Positions 26,377 through 35,107 of a DNA stretch of 64,000 nucleotides are shown one piece after another; position 1 is the stretch's first letter, and every line of letters starts with the position of its first letter. The position numbers and the translations under genes are program-made. Source of the DNA: DFXE01 sp032054765. GTDB taxonomy: Bacteria > Bacteroidota > Bacteroidia > Bacteroidales > Tannerellaceae. The stretch is from contig DAMBSC010000004.1 in NCBI GenBank assembly GCA_032054765.1, forward strand, positions 248,001 through 312,000, read 5' to 3'. The notes under the pieces were generated by a model, which saw nothing but the letters and a program-made list of their open reading frames with translations, was not told where the DNA came from and did not search any database.

Positions 26377-27051
26377 ATGATAAAAGACATTTTAGTATTC
26401 CTGAAAGAATTACAAGCAAATAATAACAGGGAGTGGTTTCAGGCAAATAAGAAACGATATGATGCATTAAAAAAAGAACATACAGAAATTGTACAACAAC
26501 TAATCAATAAAATATCACTTTTCGACCCGGATATTGCCGGTTTAGAGGCAAAAGACTGCCTGTTTCGTATCTATCGGGATATACGTTTTTCACCGGATAA
26601 ACGTCCTTATAAAAATCATATAGGAGCCTATATATGCAAAGGAGGAAAAAACAGTCTCCGGTCTGGTTATTATTTTCATCTCGAACCGGATAACAGCATT
26701 ATTTCAGGCGGTCTGTGGATGCCTGAACCAAAGCTGTTGAAACAAGTGCGGCAGGATATCTATAATCAAATGGACGAGTTTGTAGAGATACTCGAAGAAC
26801 CCTCTTTCAAAGCCGATTTTCCGGAACTGGAAGGAGAAACCCTTAAACGTAATCCAGCAGGCTATCCGACAGATTTTCCTCATCAGGAGATCATTCGCCA
26901 TAAAGATTTCTGCGTAAGTTCTGTTAGGCCCAATAGTTTCTTTGAAAAGAAAGACTGGATGGATCAAACAGTGGAAACTTTCAGGAAACTTCTACCCTTC
27001 CATCGTTTCCTTAACTACACCATTGATGAATATGTAGCAGACAATTTATAG
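26377..27051 (+). CDS. DUF2461 family protein
   Basis: A 224-aa cytoplasmic protein. The DUF2461 hallmark is near the start (NNREWFQANKKRYD, about 16-29), with FRIYRDIRFSPDKRPYKNH at about 63-81 and GGLWMPEP further on. The family is widespread (TIGR02453) with no firm function. Full length; appears monocistronic. Confidence 0.92.
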   Translation: MIKDILVFLKELQANNNREWFQANKKRYDALKKEHTEIVQQLINKISLFDPDIAGLEAKDCLFRIYRDIRFSPDKRPYKNHIGAYICKGGKNSLRSGYYFHLEPDNSIISGGLWMPEPKLLKQVRQDIYNQMDEFVEILEEPSFKADFPELEGETLKRNPAGYPTDFPHQEIIRHKDFCVSSVRPNSFFEKKDWMDQTVETFRKLLPFHRFLNYTIDEYVADNL

Positions 27052-27269
27052 CCTTCACAGCTTCACAATATTATTAAAAGCTTATTATAAGAAGTAATAC
27101 GTGACGGAAACAAAATGATATGAACATAGAGGTGGTTAAAAGCAACTGAATTTCTTCATTTTCATACTGATAATCAGTTTTCTAAAGAAAATTCAATTAA
27201 TAAAATCCTTACTATATTTTAATGCAAAGCTCCCGATATATTAGGATTCAGGTGCCGGACAATTATAGA

Positions 27270-27351
27270 TTCCACCTTGGTGAAATCTATTTTCCACCCG
27301 GGTGAAAAGCAAATTCCACCAAGGTGGAAAGTAAACTCCACCCGGGTGGAA
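27270..27351. repeat. Four 16-bp palindromes at exact 22-bp period (TTCCACC-GGTGGAA)
   Basis: Units start at 27270, 27292, 27314 and 27336. They are TTCCACCTTGGTGAAA, TTCCACCCGGGTGAAA, TTCCACCAAGGTGGAA and CTCCACCCGGGTGGAA. Each is a dyad with consensus TTCCACCNNGGTGRAA, separated by 6-bp AT-rich spacers. The array lies in the 827-bp gap between the DUF2461 gene and a gene remnant. It does not look like a terminator. Confidence 0.85.
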
Positions 27352-27516
27352 TCAATAAAACAATACGAACAAAGCATTAACATATAGTGAGCGAAGCATT
27401 AAATCTTCCCGGCGTTTATAACATTTGTGTAAAAATCACCCGACCGGCTCTTTCTGGATTATGAGAATTCTCCTTTTGTAAAACTTCGATGGTATATTAT
27501 GCGTTATGAATAAATA

Positions 27517-27778
27517 GGTAAAGCGAATGTGGTATTTGAGTATATCGGTAGAAAACTTGTGGTTCATCATGATTCTTCTTACGTGGTGATGACCAATTCC
27601 CCGGTTTTCGAGCAGTAATTTGTTCTGAACGGATACTTTTTGGCTTAACCTGAAAGATTTCGATCTGGGTAAAAACGGGAAAGTTGTGAAACTCGACCTG
27701 AGTAATCATGCAACATACAGCGGCAAGTCTAACAATTCGTTTAAGGTAACTCCAGCGTTTAAGTTCCTGGGATTGTAA
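27517..27778 (+). pseudogene. Remnant of a linear amide C-N hydrolase (choloylglycine hydrolase / penicillin V acylase family)
   Basis: Translation from 27517 reads GKANVVFEYIGRKLVVHHD and then VVMTNSPVFEQ before a stop at 27616. VMTNSP-FEQ is a hallmark of the choloylglycine hydrolase family. From 27644 another frame reads LNLKDFDLGKNGKVVKLDL and ends FKFLGL at 27778, which matches the usual C-terminal end of the same family. The two pieces are in different frames and the intervening domain is missing. The N-terminal nucleophile region is also absent. It is a decayed gene, not a short functional one. The surrounding 27352-27878 holds no other feature except a promoter box. Confidence 0.75.
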
Positions 27779-27844
27779 TAGGCTATTCGTTTTTTTGTAA
27801 TTATCATACTTTGCTTGTCTTATTCTTTCATTATCAAAATTTTA

Positions 27845-27852
27845 TATCTTTG
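27845..27852 (+). promoter_or_regulatory. -7 promoter box for the exported protein gene
   Basis: TATCTTTG matches TAnnTTTG, 26 bp before the ATG at 27879. Confidence 0.5.
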
Positions 27853-27878
27853 CCTCCGTTAAGTGAAAAGCAAGAATC

Positions 27879-28733
27879 ATGAAAAGATCAATAATAATAG
27901 CAATAGTATTGGGTTTACTATGTTTAAACGCATCATCTGCTAACGAAAGTGACATCAAGCCGTATTATGTAATAGAATTCAAGGCTTTTAACTGTTCTTT
28001 TGACATTAGGGTTAATGATATTTCTATCCTTACGTTAGATGTAAAAGGACAGGTTGCAACAATAATTCCTGTAAATAATGCTATTCTCGAAACGGGGAAG
28101 CAGCAGGTCACTTATCATATCCTGCCGTTGCAGGGCGAAACCGCTTTACGCGAAAATGCCGAATTTTCGGCAACGGTATGGTTGTATGATGCAGGTGGAG
28201 CCCATATCGAAGAGGTGGAATCGATTGATAATACGTCATTCTCTATGCCGAAAAATGAATCTGAAAACCTGTTACAGTCGTACAAGGGAGAAATCACTTT
28301 CGAGGCAATCGTTCCCTATCGGTTAAATGCGTGGCAAAACTCTGCGGACTTGACAAAGATTGAAAATCTGCGCACAATGGTAGAAGCTGCCTATCGAAAA
28401 ATAGAAGCATTGATTTCGAATGGCCAATACGAAGCATTTGCCGCTTTACTGCAACAACGCGAAGACAATATGGCTACCTGCATGTATATGTCGGAAGAGG
28501 AAAAAAAAGAACGGGTTACAGATCTGATAAGCACAATAAAGGAGCACAATTTAAAAGTTGTACCTGTTTCGGAGAGCGATATCATGACTTTTTACGGATA
28601 TGGTAAAATCGTTACATTGCTAAGGCCCGACGGCGAATCGGCCCTATTGTTAAGGGCTGAAGATGGTCGTGAAATAAACCTTATCATTCAATTCCATTTA
28701 GAGCAGGGAAGCGAGGAGTTGACAGTGATTTAG
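27879..28733 (+). CDS. Exported protein of unknown function
   Basis: A 284-aa protein with a signal peptide (about 1-20, ending ASSAN). The N-terminal half looks like a beta-rich domain (about 25-150). A helical, acidic middle (about 160-235, AYRKIEALISNGQYEAFAALL) is followed by a short beta segment with LLRPDGESALLLRAEDGRE. There is no lipobox or membrane anchor. I do not recognise a family. It is followed after 48 bp by another exported protein gene and is probably co-transcribed with it. Confidence 0.75.
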   Translation: MKRSIIIAIVLGLLCLNASSANESDIKPYYVIEFKAFNCSFDIRVNDISILTLDVKGQVATIIPVNNAILETGKQQVTYHILPLQGETALRENAEFSATVWLYDAGGAHIEEVESIDNTSFSMPKNESENLLQSYKGEITFEAIVPYRLNAWQNSADLTKIENLRTMVEAAYRKIEALISNGQYEAFAALLQQREDNMATCMYMSEEEKKERVTDLISTIKEHNLKVVPVSESDIMTFYGYGKIVTLLRPDGESALLLRAEDGREINLIIQFHLEQGSEELTVI

Positions 28734-28781
28734 AGGTCTGGTAATATACTTATAAAAAACTATAGCGTAGGTTATTTTTAT

Positions 28782-29432
28782 ATGAAAAAGGATGGAAATC
28801 TTATTTATCTCATAATCCTATGGATAGTAATCTTGTGTAATACTTCCCGGCTTTATGCACAGGAAAAGCAATATTGTATTCATCCCGAAGCATTGAATGA
28901 TAGCGTTTATGATTATAGTAAAGTAAAAAAGAATCCTTATACAGTTTACTACGATGAAGAGGCAGACAAAAAATTCGAAAAACTCCTCATGTCGGATGCA
29001 AGGCTTAGGAATTTTAATTCATTTGGGGAGTATATCAGGCAGGATGATGGCACGTTAATTTACTCCAGGGAGCAGGAGGCCTACGAATATTGCCCTGAAT
29101 TGGGATATGTTATGATAACAGGTGGGCACGGGTATGTATCGGCATATGATTTAAAGACGTTGGAAGAGATTTTCGTTAATCCTTCCAGTTATGTTTATTC
29201 CCCATCGGGGAAATATCGGTTCGGCACGTTTGAATATGATGGCATGAAATACTATATCGAAGTGCAAGAAGGGGATGAATATACGCCTTACCTTCTTTGT
29301 TATAAGGATAAAGGTTTTATGTCGGGCGTGTATTGGGCCGACGACGAAACGATCCACTACCTGAGCGAGAAAAAGCATGCAGACGGCACAAAACACCGGA
29401 CTGCTTATTCCACAAAGTTTTATAAGAAATAG
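28782..29432 (+). CDS. Exported protein of unknown function
   Basis: A 216-aa protein with a signal peptide (about 1-26, ending LYAQ). The mature part is rich in Tyr, Asp and Glu, with segments such as GGHGYVSAYDLKTLEEIF and SPSGKYRFGTFEYDG that suggest a beta-propeller-like or WD-like strand pattern, but too short for a full propeller. There is no recognised family. It lies 48 bp after the preceding exported protein. The 3' half is somewhat GC-richer than flanking genes. Confidence 0.72.
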   Translation: MKKDGNLIYLIILWIVILCNTSRLYAQEKQYCIHPEALNDSVYDYSKVKKNPYTVYYDEEADKKFEKLLMSDARLRNFNSFGEYIRQDDGTLIYSREQEAYEYCPELGYVMITGGHGYVSAYDLKTLEEIFVNPSSYVYSPSGKYRFGTFEYDGMKYYIEVQEGDEYTPYLLCYKDKGFMSGVYWADDETIHYLSEKKHADGTKHRTAYSTKFYKK

Positions 29433-29769
29433 CCCAGCACTGAATTATCTTTCCTTTGTTTTAAAAACCATCATAATACCTAAAGAAAGATCCTCGTGTT
29501 TGCCAGGCAAATAAAAAGACACGTGAAGGAAACAGACCTCTTGTAAAAGAGCAATAAAAAGAAAGCTGTTTTAGCCCAAAAGTAAAAACGAATAAAAAAC
29601 ATGTCTATATTCTTGTATATCATTCAAATGTCACAGTCTTGACAAAGAAGAGATTAACCCAATACATACTTTTTAAATGTCCATATGTTATCCCATGTAA
29701 ATCTTTCTTTTTAATATACATTTAGCTCAACATCTGAACTTTAAATTATCTAACTACTAAATTAATCTT
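29433..29769. other. 337-bp intergenic region
   Basis: It contains the 13-bp palindrome TTTGCCAGGCAAA (29499-29511), whose core resembles the outer arm of the palindrome at 3747-3867. Further on is a short CTCTT/AAGAG hairpin near 29548. No ORF and no clean TAnnTTTG promoter was seen before the lipoprotein gene. Confidence 0.5.
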
Positions 29770-31818
29770 ATGAAGAATTGTAAGTTTACAAAAAATCTAC
29801 TTTTTCCACTACTTGGTATTTTCATATTCTTATTAGCATGTAGCCAACAAGAAGAAGTCCCTGATGATTCACCTGTAAATAAAACGGAATCATCAGCAAA
29901 CCATTTTTATGGTGTTAAGTATGCCGGTGGGGAAATTGCTACGAAAGGGGTTGCTCAGCGTCCTAATTTATGGTATCCGGGTACGGCTATCACAGTTAAG
30001 TTCCTGGAGGGTTCGGAAGAGTACCGCCAGAAGGTCATGGACTATGCTTCCCAATGGGAAGAATATGCGGGTATTACTTTCCAATTCGTAACGGATGGTA
30101 ATGCGAATGTTCGTATCGGTTTCGACTGGAATGAGAACCGGTGGGTTACGTGGTCGTATATCGGGACGGACTGTAAGATCTTAACCGACCAGGGGGATGC
30201 TACCATGAGTTTTGCCGACTGGGATTATAAGACGGAGGAGGAGAAGAAGGGAGATGTGCTGCGTGCTTTCGGACAGGTATTGGGTCTGGAGCTTGAACAC
30301 CGCCACCTGGACTTTGATGCTAACTGGACGTCGCGTATTGCCAGCTACTGGGAAGGCGAGATTGAAGATGTTCCCTGGGATATATTGAGGGCTTATGTAT
30401 TTGATCCTTTACTGGCTTCTAATGTTATTATGACGGAAGAATATGATGAGAACTCTATTATGGTCTGGCCTTTTACCAGCCGTTATGCGGGTAATACTTC
30501 CCGTACATTTAATTATCAATTATCTGATATGGATAAGCAATTTATTGCGCAGCTTTATCCGAAAGAAGAAATAGATCCGGATATCTTTGTTTTTGAATGG
30601 GAAGCTAAAGCTAACGAAACGATTACATTCAGAGTCAATTGCCCTGAAGGTGGAGTAATCGATTGGGGAGACGGAGTTTCTGAAGAAATCACCTATATTA
30701 CCGACTATACCTACACATCCGATGGGATATACCAAGTGAAAGTAAACGGATTAATTAATGAATTATTTCTCTCCGGAACGTCTGTCACTAAAGTTATTCA
30801 ATGGGGCAATATACAAATGGATGAATGGGGTAGTATTTTTAGTTATTGTGATAAACTAACATCTATCCCGGGAGGAATACCGGGGGCGGGGGATGCTACG
30901 TCATTTTACAGGACATTTGAGTATTGTACAGGACTAACAAGTATTCCTGAGAATCTGTTTGAAAACAATATAAACATAAAATTATTCGCTTCAACATTTT
31001 CCGGATGTTCTGGACTAAGGAGTATACCAGAAAAATTATTTGAAAAAAACACGAATGTAATAGGATTCGAGTCAATATTTAATGGCTGTTCTGGACTAAT
31101 AAATATCCCGGACAAATTATTTAAGAATAACATAAATGTTACTAATTTTGCATGGGTATTTGCCTACTGCACAGGATTAATAAGCATACCAGAAAGATTA
31201 TTTGAGGAAAATGTAAATACTACTAGCTTTAAAGGTGTATTTGAAGGCTGTATAGGACTGACAAATATTCCGGAGAATCTTTTTATTTATAATATAAATG
31301 CTAATTTTTGGGCAACATTTAGCTATTGTACAGGATTAACAAACATACCGGAAAATCTTTTTATTTATAATTTAGAGACAACTACTTTCTTAAGCACATT
31401 TGAAGGTTGTACAGGATTAACCAGTATCCCGGAAAAATTGTTTGAGAACAATGTGGCAGCAGACGGCTTCAGTCGGGTATTCAGAAACTGTACAGGATTA
31501 ACCAATATACCGGAAAATCTTTTCAAAAACAATGTGAATGCTATGTTTTTTGATGGTACATTTGCAGACTGTACAGGATTAGTCAATATCCCTACAAACC
31601 TTTTTGACTATAATGAGAAGGTGTGTTATTTCGAGGCTACATTTGAGAACTGTACAGGATTAACCGGTACTACCCCTAAAACCAATGGAATAGAAATATG
31701 GGAACGTCTTCAATATCCTCAATTCCCCTTACATTCTAGTTATTACTTTTTTGATCGTTGTTTCAGAGGCTGTACCGGGTTGGTTAATTATAATGAAATA
31801 CCCTCAACTGCAAAATAA
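29770..31818 (+). CDS. Lipoprotein: inactive metallopeptidase-like domain, PKD-like domain and BspA-like leucine-rich repeats
   Basis: A 682-aa lipoprotein (lipobox LLAC, Cys24). Residues about 65-265 resemble the astacin-type M12 peptidases of Bacteroidota (LWYPGTAITVKFLEGS, GITFQFV, WSYIGTD). The zinc-site segment reads VLRAFGQVLGLELEH (163-177), where the family has HExxHxxGxxH. All three His ligands and the catalytic Glu are replaced (R165, A166, Q169, L175). A PKD-like domain (about 275-330, VIDWGDG) follows. After it come about nine 26-28-residue repeats of CTGLTxIPExLF type (about 385-665), as in BspA/DUF285 surface proteins. It is probably a surface binding protein, not a protease. 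The repeat part is visibly AT-richer than the peptidase-like part. Confidence 0.82.
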   Translation: MKNCKFTKNLLFPLLGIFIFLLACSQQEEVPDDSPVNKTESSANHFYGVKYAGGEIATKGVAQRPNLWYPGTAITVKFLEGSEEYRQKVMDYASQWEEYAGITFQFVTDGNANVRIGFDWNENRWVTWSYIGTDCKILTDQGDATMSFADWDYKTEEEKKGDVLRAFGQVLGLELEHRHLDFDANWTSRIASYWEGEIEDVPWDILRAYVFDPLLASNVIMTEEYDENSIMVWPFTSRYAGNTSRTFNYQLSDMDKQFIAQLYPKEEIDPDIFVFEWEAKANETITFRVNCPEGGVIDWGDGVSEEITYITDYTYTSDGIYQVKVNGLINELFLSGTSVTKVIQWGNIQMDEWGSIFSYCDKLTSIPGGIPGAGDATSFYRTFEYCTGLTSIPENLFENNINIKLFASTFSGCSGLRSIPEKLFEKNTNVIGFESIFNGCSGLINIPDKLFKNNINVTNFAWVFAYCTGLISIPERLFEENVNTTSFKGVFEGCIGLTNIPENLFIYNINANFWATFSYCTGLTNIPENLFIYNLETTTFLSTFEGCTGLTSIPEKLFENNVAADGFSRVFRNCTGLTNIPENLFKNNVNAMFFDGTFADCTGLVNIPTNLFDYNEKVCYFEATFENCTGLTGTTPKTNGIEIWERLQYPQFPLHSSYYFFDRCFRGCTGLVNYNEIPSTAK

Positions 31819-32140
31819 CGATTCAAATAAATCATAGTTTGAGGCTTTCTTTTTAAATAATCCACTAAGACTTTTTCGATCCCAGATATATACTCATTAC
31901 AAACGTATTATTTAAAGATCAAGCCACAAAGGTATTCGAGCTTGCTTACTACAAGGAAAAACCTAAAATGGAAAATCTTAACTGACAAAGAATCTATATT
32001 ACTGAAAAATTTCCTTAATTGAAGATCGATAATAGAAAAATAATATTACTTTTGCATCGTGGTTTACAAGGATTTCATTGTAAATAAGGTTAGAAAGCGA
32101 GATAAGTTATTATAAATCAATTATTAATTATTAATCAAAA
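31819..32140. other. 322-bp intergenic region with pckA promoter
   Basis: AT-rich, with no ORF. No strong terminator hairpin was seen after the lipoprotein gene. The -7 box for pckA is at 32047-32054, giving an 86-nt gap to the start codon. Confidence 0.5.
32047..32054 (+). promoter_or_regulatory. -7 promoter box for pckA
   Basis: TACTTTTG followed by CATCG matches TAnnTTTG. It is the only such box in the gap and implies a leader of roughly 80 nt. Confidence 0.5.
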
Positions 32141-33748
32141 ATGGCTAATTTAGATTTAAGCAAGTACGGTATTACGGGTGTAACCGATATCGTATACAAT
32201 CCGTCGTACGATGAATTGTTCAAAGAGGAAACAAAACCAGGTTTAGAAGGATTTGAAAAAGGTCAGGTTACTGAGCTTGGTGCAGTTAATGTAATGACAG
32301 GTGTATATACCGGTCGTTCTCCTAAAGATAAATTCTTCGTAATGGATGAAACCAGTAAAGATACTGTATGGTGGACTTCTGATGAATATAAGAATGATAA
32401 TAAGCCTGTAGATGCAAAATGTTGGGCAACTGTAAAAGATCTAGCTACAAAACAACTTTCCGGCAAACGTCTTTTCGTTATTGATGCTTTTTGCGGAGCA
32501 AACGAAAACTCACGCCTGAAACTTCGTTTCATCATGGAAGTAGCATGGCAGGCTCATTTCGTTAAAAATATGTTTATTCGTCCTACTGATCAGGAATTAG
32601 CAAACTTCGGCGAACCTGATTTCGTTATCATGAATGCTTCTAAAGCTAAAGTTGATAACTATAAAGAATTAGGACTGAACTCTGAAACTGCTGTTGTATT
32701 TAACCTGACTGAAAAAATTCAGGTTATCCTGAATACTTGGTATGGTGGTGAAATGAAGAAAGGTATGTTCTCTTATATGAACTATCTGTTGCCACTTCAG
32801 GGTATGGCATCTATGCACTGTTCTGCTAACACAGATATGAACGGTAAAAACACTGCTATCTTCTTTGGTTTATCAGGAACAGGAAAGACTACACTTTCTA
32901 CAGATCCAAAACGTCTGCTAATTGGTGATGACGAACATGGATGGGACGACGAAGGTGTATTCAACTTTGAAGGTGGTTGCTATGCAAAAGTTATCAACTT
33001 AAGCAAAGAAGCTGAACCTGATATCTATGAGGCTATCAAACGTGACGCTTTATTAGAAAACGTTACAGTAGATGCTAATGGTAAAATCGATTTCAACGAT
33101 AAGAGCGTAACTGAAAACACACGTGTTTCTTATCCTATCGATCACATCAAGAATATCGTAAAACCAGTATCTAAAGCAGGTCCTGCTGAAAAAGTAATCT
33201 TCCTTTCAGCTGATGCTTTCGGTGTATTACCTCCGGTTTCTATCTTAACTCCTGAGCAAACTCAGTATTACTTCTTATCTGGATTTACTGCTAAATTAGC
33301 AGGAACAGAACGTGGTATCACTGAACCAACTCCTACTTTCTCTGCTTGTTTCGGTGCGGCTTTCCTTTCACTGCACCCAACAAAATACGGCGAAGAATTA
33401 GTTAAGAAAATGAACAAATCCGGTGCTAAGGCTTATTTAGTTAACACAGGTTGGAACGGTAGTGGCAAACGTATCTCTATTAAAGATACTCGCGGTATTA
33501 TCGATGCTATCCTTGATGGATCTATTGATAAAGCTCCTACAAAGAAGATGCCTTATTTCGATTTCGAAGTGCCAACTGAATTGCCAGGTGTAGATCCTAA
33601 GATCCTTGATCCACGTGATACATATAGCGATGCTTCTCAATGGGAAGAAAAAGCAAAAGATTTAGCTGGACGTTTCATCAAAAACTTCGCTAAATTTACA
33701 GGTCACGAAACTGGTAAAGCACTTGTTGCTGCCGGTCCGAAATTATAA
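32141..33748 (+). CDS. pckA: Phosphoenolpyruvate carboxykinase (ATP)
   Basis: A 535-aa ATP-type PEPCK that interconverts oxaloacetate and phosphoenolpyruvate. In Bacteroidales it runs mainly toward oxaloacetate on the route to succinate and propionate. The P-loop GLSGTGKTTLS is at about 245-255, with the kinase-2/metal region LIGDDEHGWDDEG just after. The substrate motif TGRSPKDKF is at about 52-60 and the conserved YFLSGFTAKLAGTE near 380. Length matches the family. Monocistronic, ended by the hairpin at 33778-33805. Confidence 0.97.
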   Translation: MANLDLSKYGITGVTDIVYNPSYDELFKEETKPGLEGFEKGQVTELGAVNVMTGVYTGRSPKDKFFVMDETSKDTVWWTSDEYKNDNKPVDAKCWATVKDLATKQLSGKRLFVIDAFCGANENSRLKLRFIMEVAWQAHFVKNMFIRPTDQELANFGEPDFVIMNASKAKVDNYKELGLNSETAVVFNLTEKIQVILNTWYGGEMKKGMFSYMNYLLPLQGMASMHCSANTDMNGKNTAIFFGLSGTGKTTLSTDPKRLLIGDDEHGWDDEGVFNFEGGCYAKVINLSKEAEPDIYEAIKRDALLENVTVDANGKIDFNDKSVTENTRVSYPIDHIKNIVKPVSKAGPAEKVIFLSADAFGVLPPVSILTPEQTQYYFLSGFTAKLAGTERGITEPTPTFSACFGAAFLSLHPTKYGEELVKKMNKSGAKAYLVNTGWNGSGKRISIKDTRGIIDAILDGSIDKAPTKKMPYFDFEVPTELPGVDPKILDPRDTYSDASQWEEKAKDLAGRFIKNFAKFTGHETGKALVAAGPKL

Positions 33749-33777
33749 TCAGATATTATTTATATCTTATCATACTG

Positions 33778-33812
33778 AAAAGACAGGGCAAATGCTCTGT
33801 CTTTTCTTTTTT
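33778..33812 (+). terminator. Rho-independent terminator of pckA
   Basis: Arms AAAAGACAGGGCA (33778-33790) and TGCTCTGTCTTTT (33793-33805) pair with one mismatch and are followed by a T-rich tract. Confidence 0.85.
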
Positions 33813-33934
33813 ACTTAATTCAACACTTTTATACAAAAAGAAGCAATTTCTTAAGAAAATATAAAGGTATATTAAAAAACATTACTATCTTTATCCCGTA
33901 TTATCCATAAATGTGGGAAATATAGAGGTGTAAA

Positions 33935-35035
33935 ATGAAGAAAATTCTACTGATAATTAGTGCGATACTATTCTTGTCATCGTGTGGCAAGGATATGGGC
34001 TATCGGATCGAAGGAAAACTTGACAATCTGGATGATCCGACTGTATATATCGTATTCGAATCAGAAGATTATAATGTTATTGATACCGTGGTTTGTGAAA
34101 AACCCGGACAATTTAAAACAGAAAAAGATCTTACTGGTTTCAGCCAAGCTACGCTCTTTTTCGAGAACCGTTCAGTTTGGTTTACAGTCTATCTGGAACC
34201 TGGTATTAAAGTAACGATTACTGGTGATATTGATTATCCTACAATGCTCCAGGCAAAAGGAGGACGCATAAATAACGAACTGACTTCTTTCTGGAAAAAA
34301 CAAACCTCTTTACTAAAAGAACAAGCAGATCTTACTACTCGTATCAACAGAAGTAATGGAACCAATTCAACAGATGGGAACGACCTGTCTTCACGCTTAA
34401 CGAATGTAACACATCAACTGGAAGAACAAATAATAGAGTATATTCAAAATAATCCGCAGGAAGAAGCCTCTGTTGTTCTGATACAGACATATTTCACTAA
34501 TCCTGATGATACCCGTAAGCTAGATGAATTACTTATTACACTCGACCCTACGTTGAAAGATTTCTACATCGTAAAAGAGCTTGAACAATACAGTGCCCGT
34601 GCTAAACGTACGGCTCTAGGAGCAGAAGCTCCAAACTTTTCCGTAAAAAACGTAAACGGAATAGTTATGAATCTGGATACTTTCGCTCATAAATATTTAT
34701 TACTTACTTTCACAGCTCCCTGGTGTGATATGTGCCAGACTGAAGATCTTTATTTAGATAAGATAGAAAAAAAATATGCCAAAGAAGATTTAAGGCAACT
34801 TATTGTCAGTTTAGATGATGATATGCAAGGAGTCAAAGATCTTTTAAAATATGACAGCATTCCCTGGAATCTGGTAACCGATTCAGCCGGACAAGCCACT
34901 ATGCTGGTAGATTTATATAACGTAAGCGCATTACCCCGCTGTTTCTTAATTGACGAAAATGGAAAAATTATCCTTAAAACAGAAAACGGGGTCGAAGTAG
35001 TACAAACGCTTGAAAAAATAATAAATAACGATTAA
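33935..35035 (+). CDS. Thioredoxin-like (TlpA/AhpC-TSA) lipoprotein with DUF4369-like N-terminus
   Basis: A 366-aa lipoprotein (lipobox LSSC, Cys17). The N-terminal domain (about 20-110) looks like the DUF4369 domain common in Bacteroidota thioredoxin-like lipoproteins. A helical linker runs about 110-220. A thioredoxin fold (about 228-366) carries the redox pair C264-C267 in WCDMC. It would reduce or isomerise disulfides at the periplasmic membrane face. A hairpin-rich spacer separates it from comM. Confidence 0.9.
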   Translation: MKKILLIISAILFLSSCGKDMGYRIEGKLDNLDDPTVYIVFESEDYNVIDTVVCEKPGQFKTEKDLTGFSQATLFFENRSVWFTVYLEPGIKVTITGDIDYPTMLQAKGGRINNELTSFWKKQTSLLKEQADLTTRINRSNGTNSTDGNDLSSRLTNVTHQLEEQIIEYIQNNPQEEASVVLIQTYFTNPDDTRKLDELLITLDPTLKDFYIVKELEQYSARAKRTALGAEAPNFSVKNVNGIVMNLDTFAHKYLLLTFTAPWCDMCQTEDLYLDKIEKKYAKEDLRQLIVSLDDDMQGVKDLLKYDSIPWNLVTDSAGQATMLVDLYNVSALPRCFLIDENGKIILKTENGVEVVQTLEKIINND

Positions 35036-35040
35036 CTTTT

Positions 35041-35097
35041 AATGATTAACGATTAATTCCAATATCAATATTAATCGTTAAACGTTAATCATTAACC
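35041..35097. terminator. AT-rich inverted repeat between the thioredoxin-like gene and comM
   Basis: TTAATGATTAACGATTAAT (about 35039-35057) pairs with ATTAATCGTTA and TTAATCATTAA on the right (about 35070-35096); the right arm carries a 7-bp insertion. GATTAAC repeats at 35030 and 35044. A terminator or attenuator is possible. GC content is very low for a strong terminator. Confidence 0.4.
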
Positions 35098-35107
35098 ATT
35101 CTTGACT

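Noticed and set aside
27270..27351. Short regular repeats as a CRISPR array
   Set aside because: Units are imperfect, the spacers are only 6 bp and there are no cas genes. The same holds for the arrays at 3878 and 42601.
27497..27709. 70-codon minus-strand frame
   Set aside because: It lies opposite the hydrolase remnant, whose family motifs are clear on the plus strand.
29515..29530. CACGTGAA as a parS-like site
   Set aside because: Only the central 8 bases match. The left half is unrelated.
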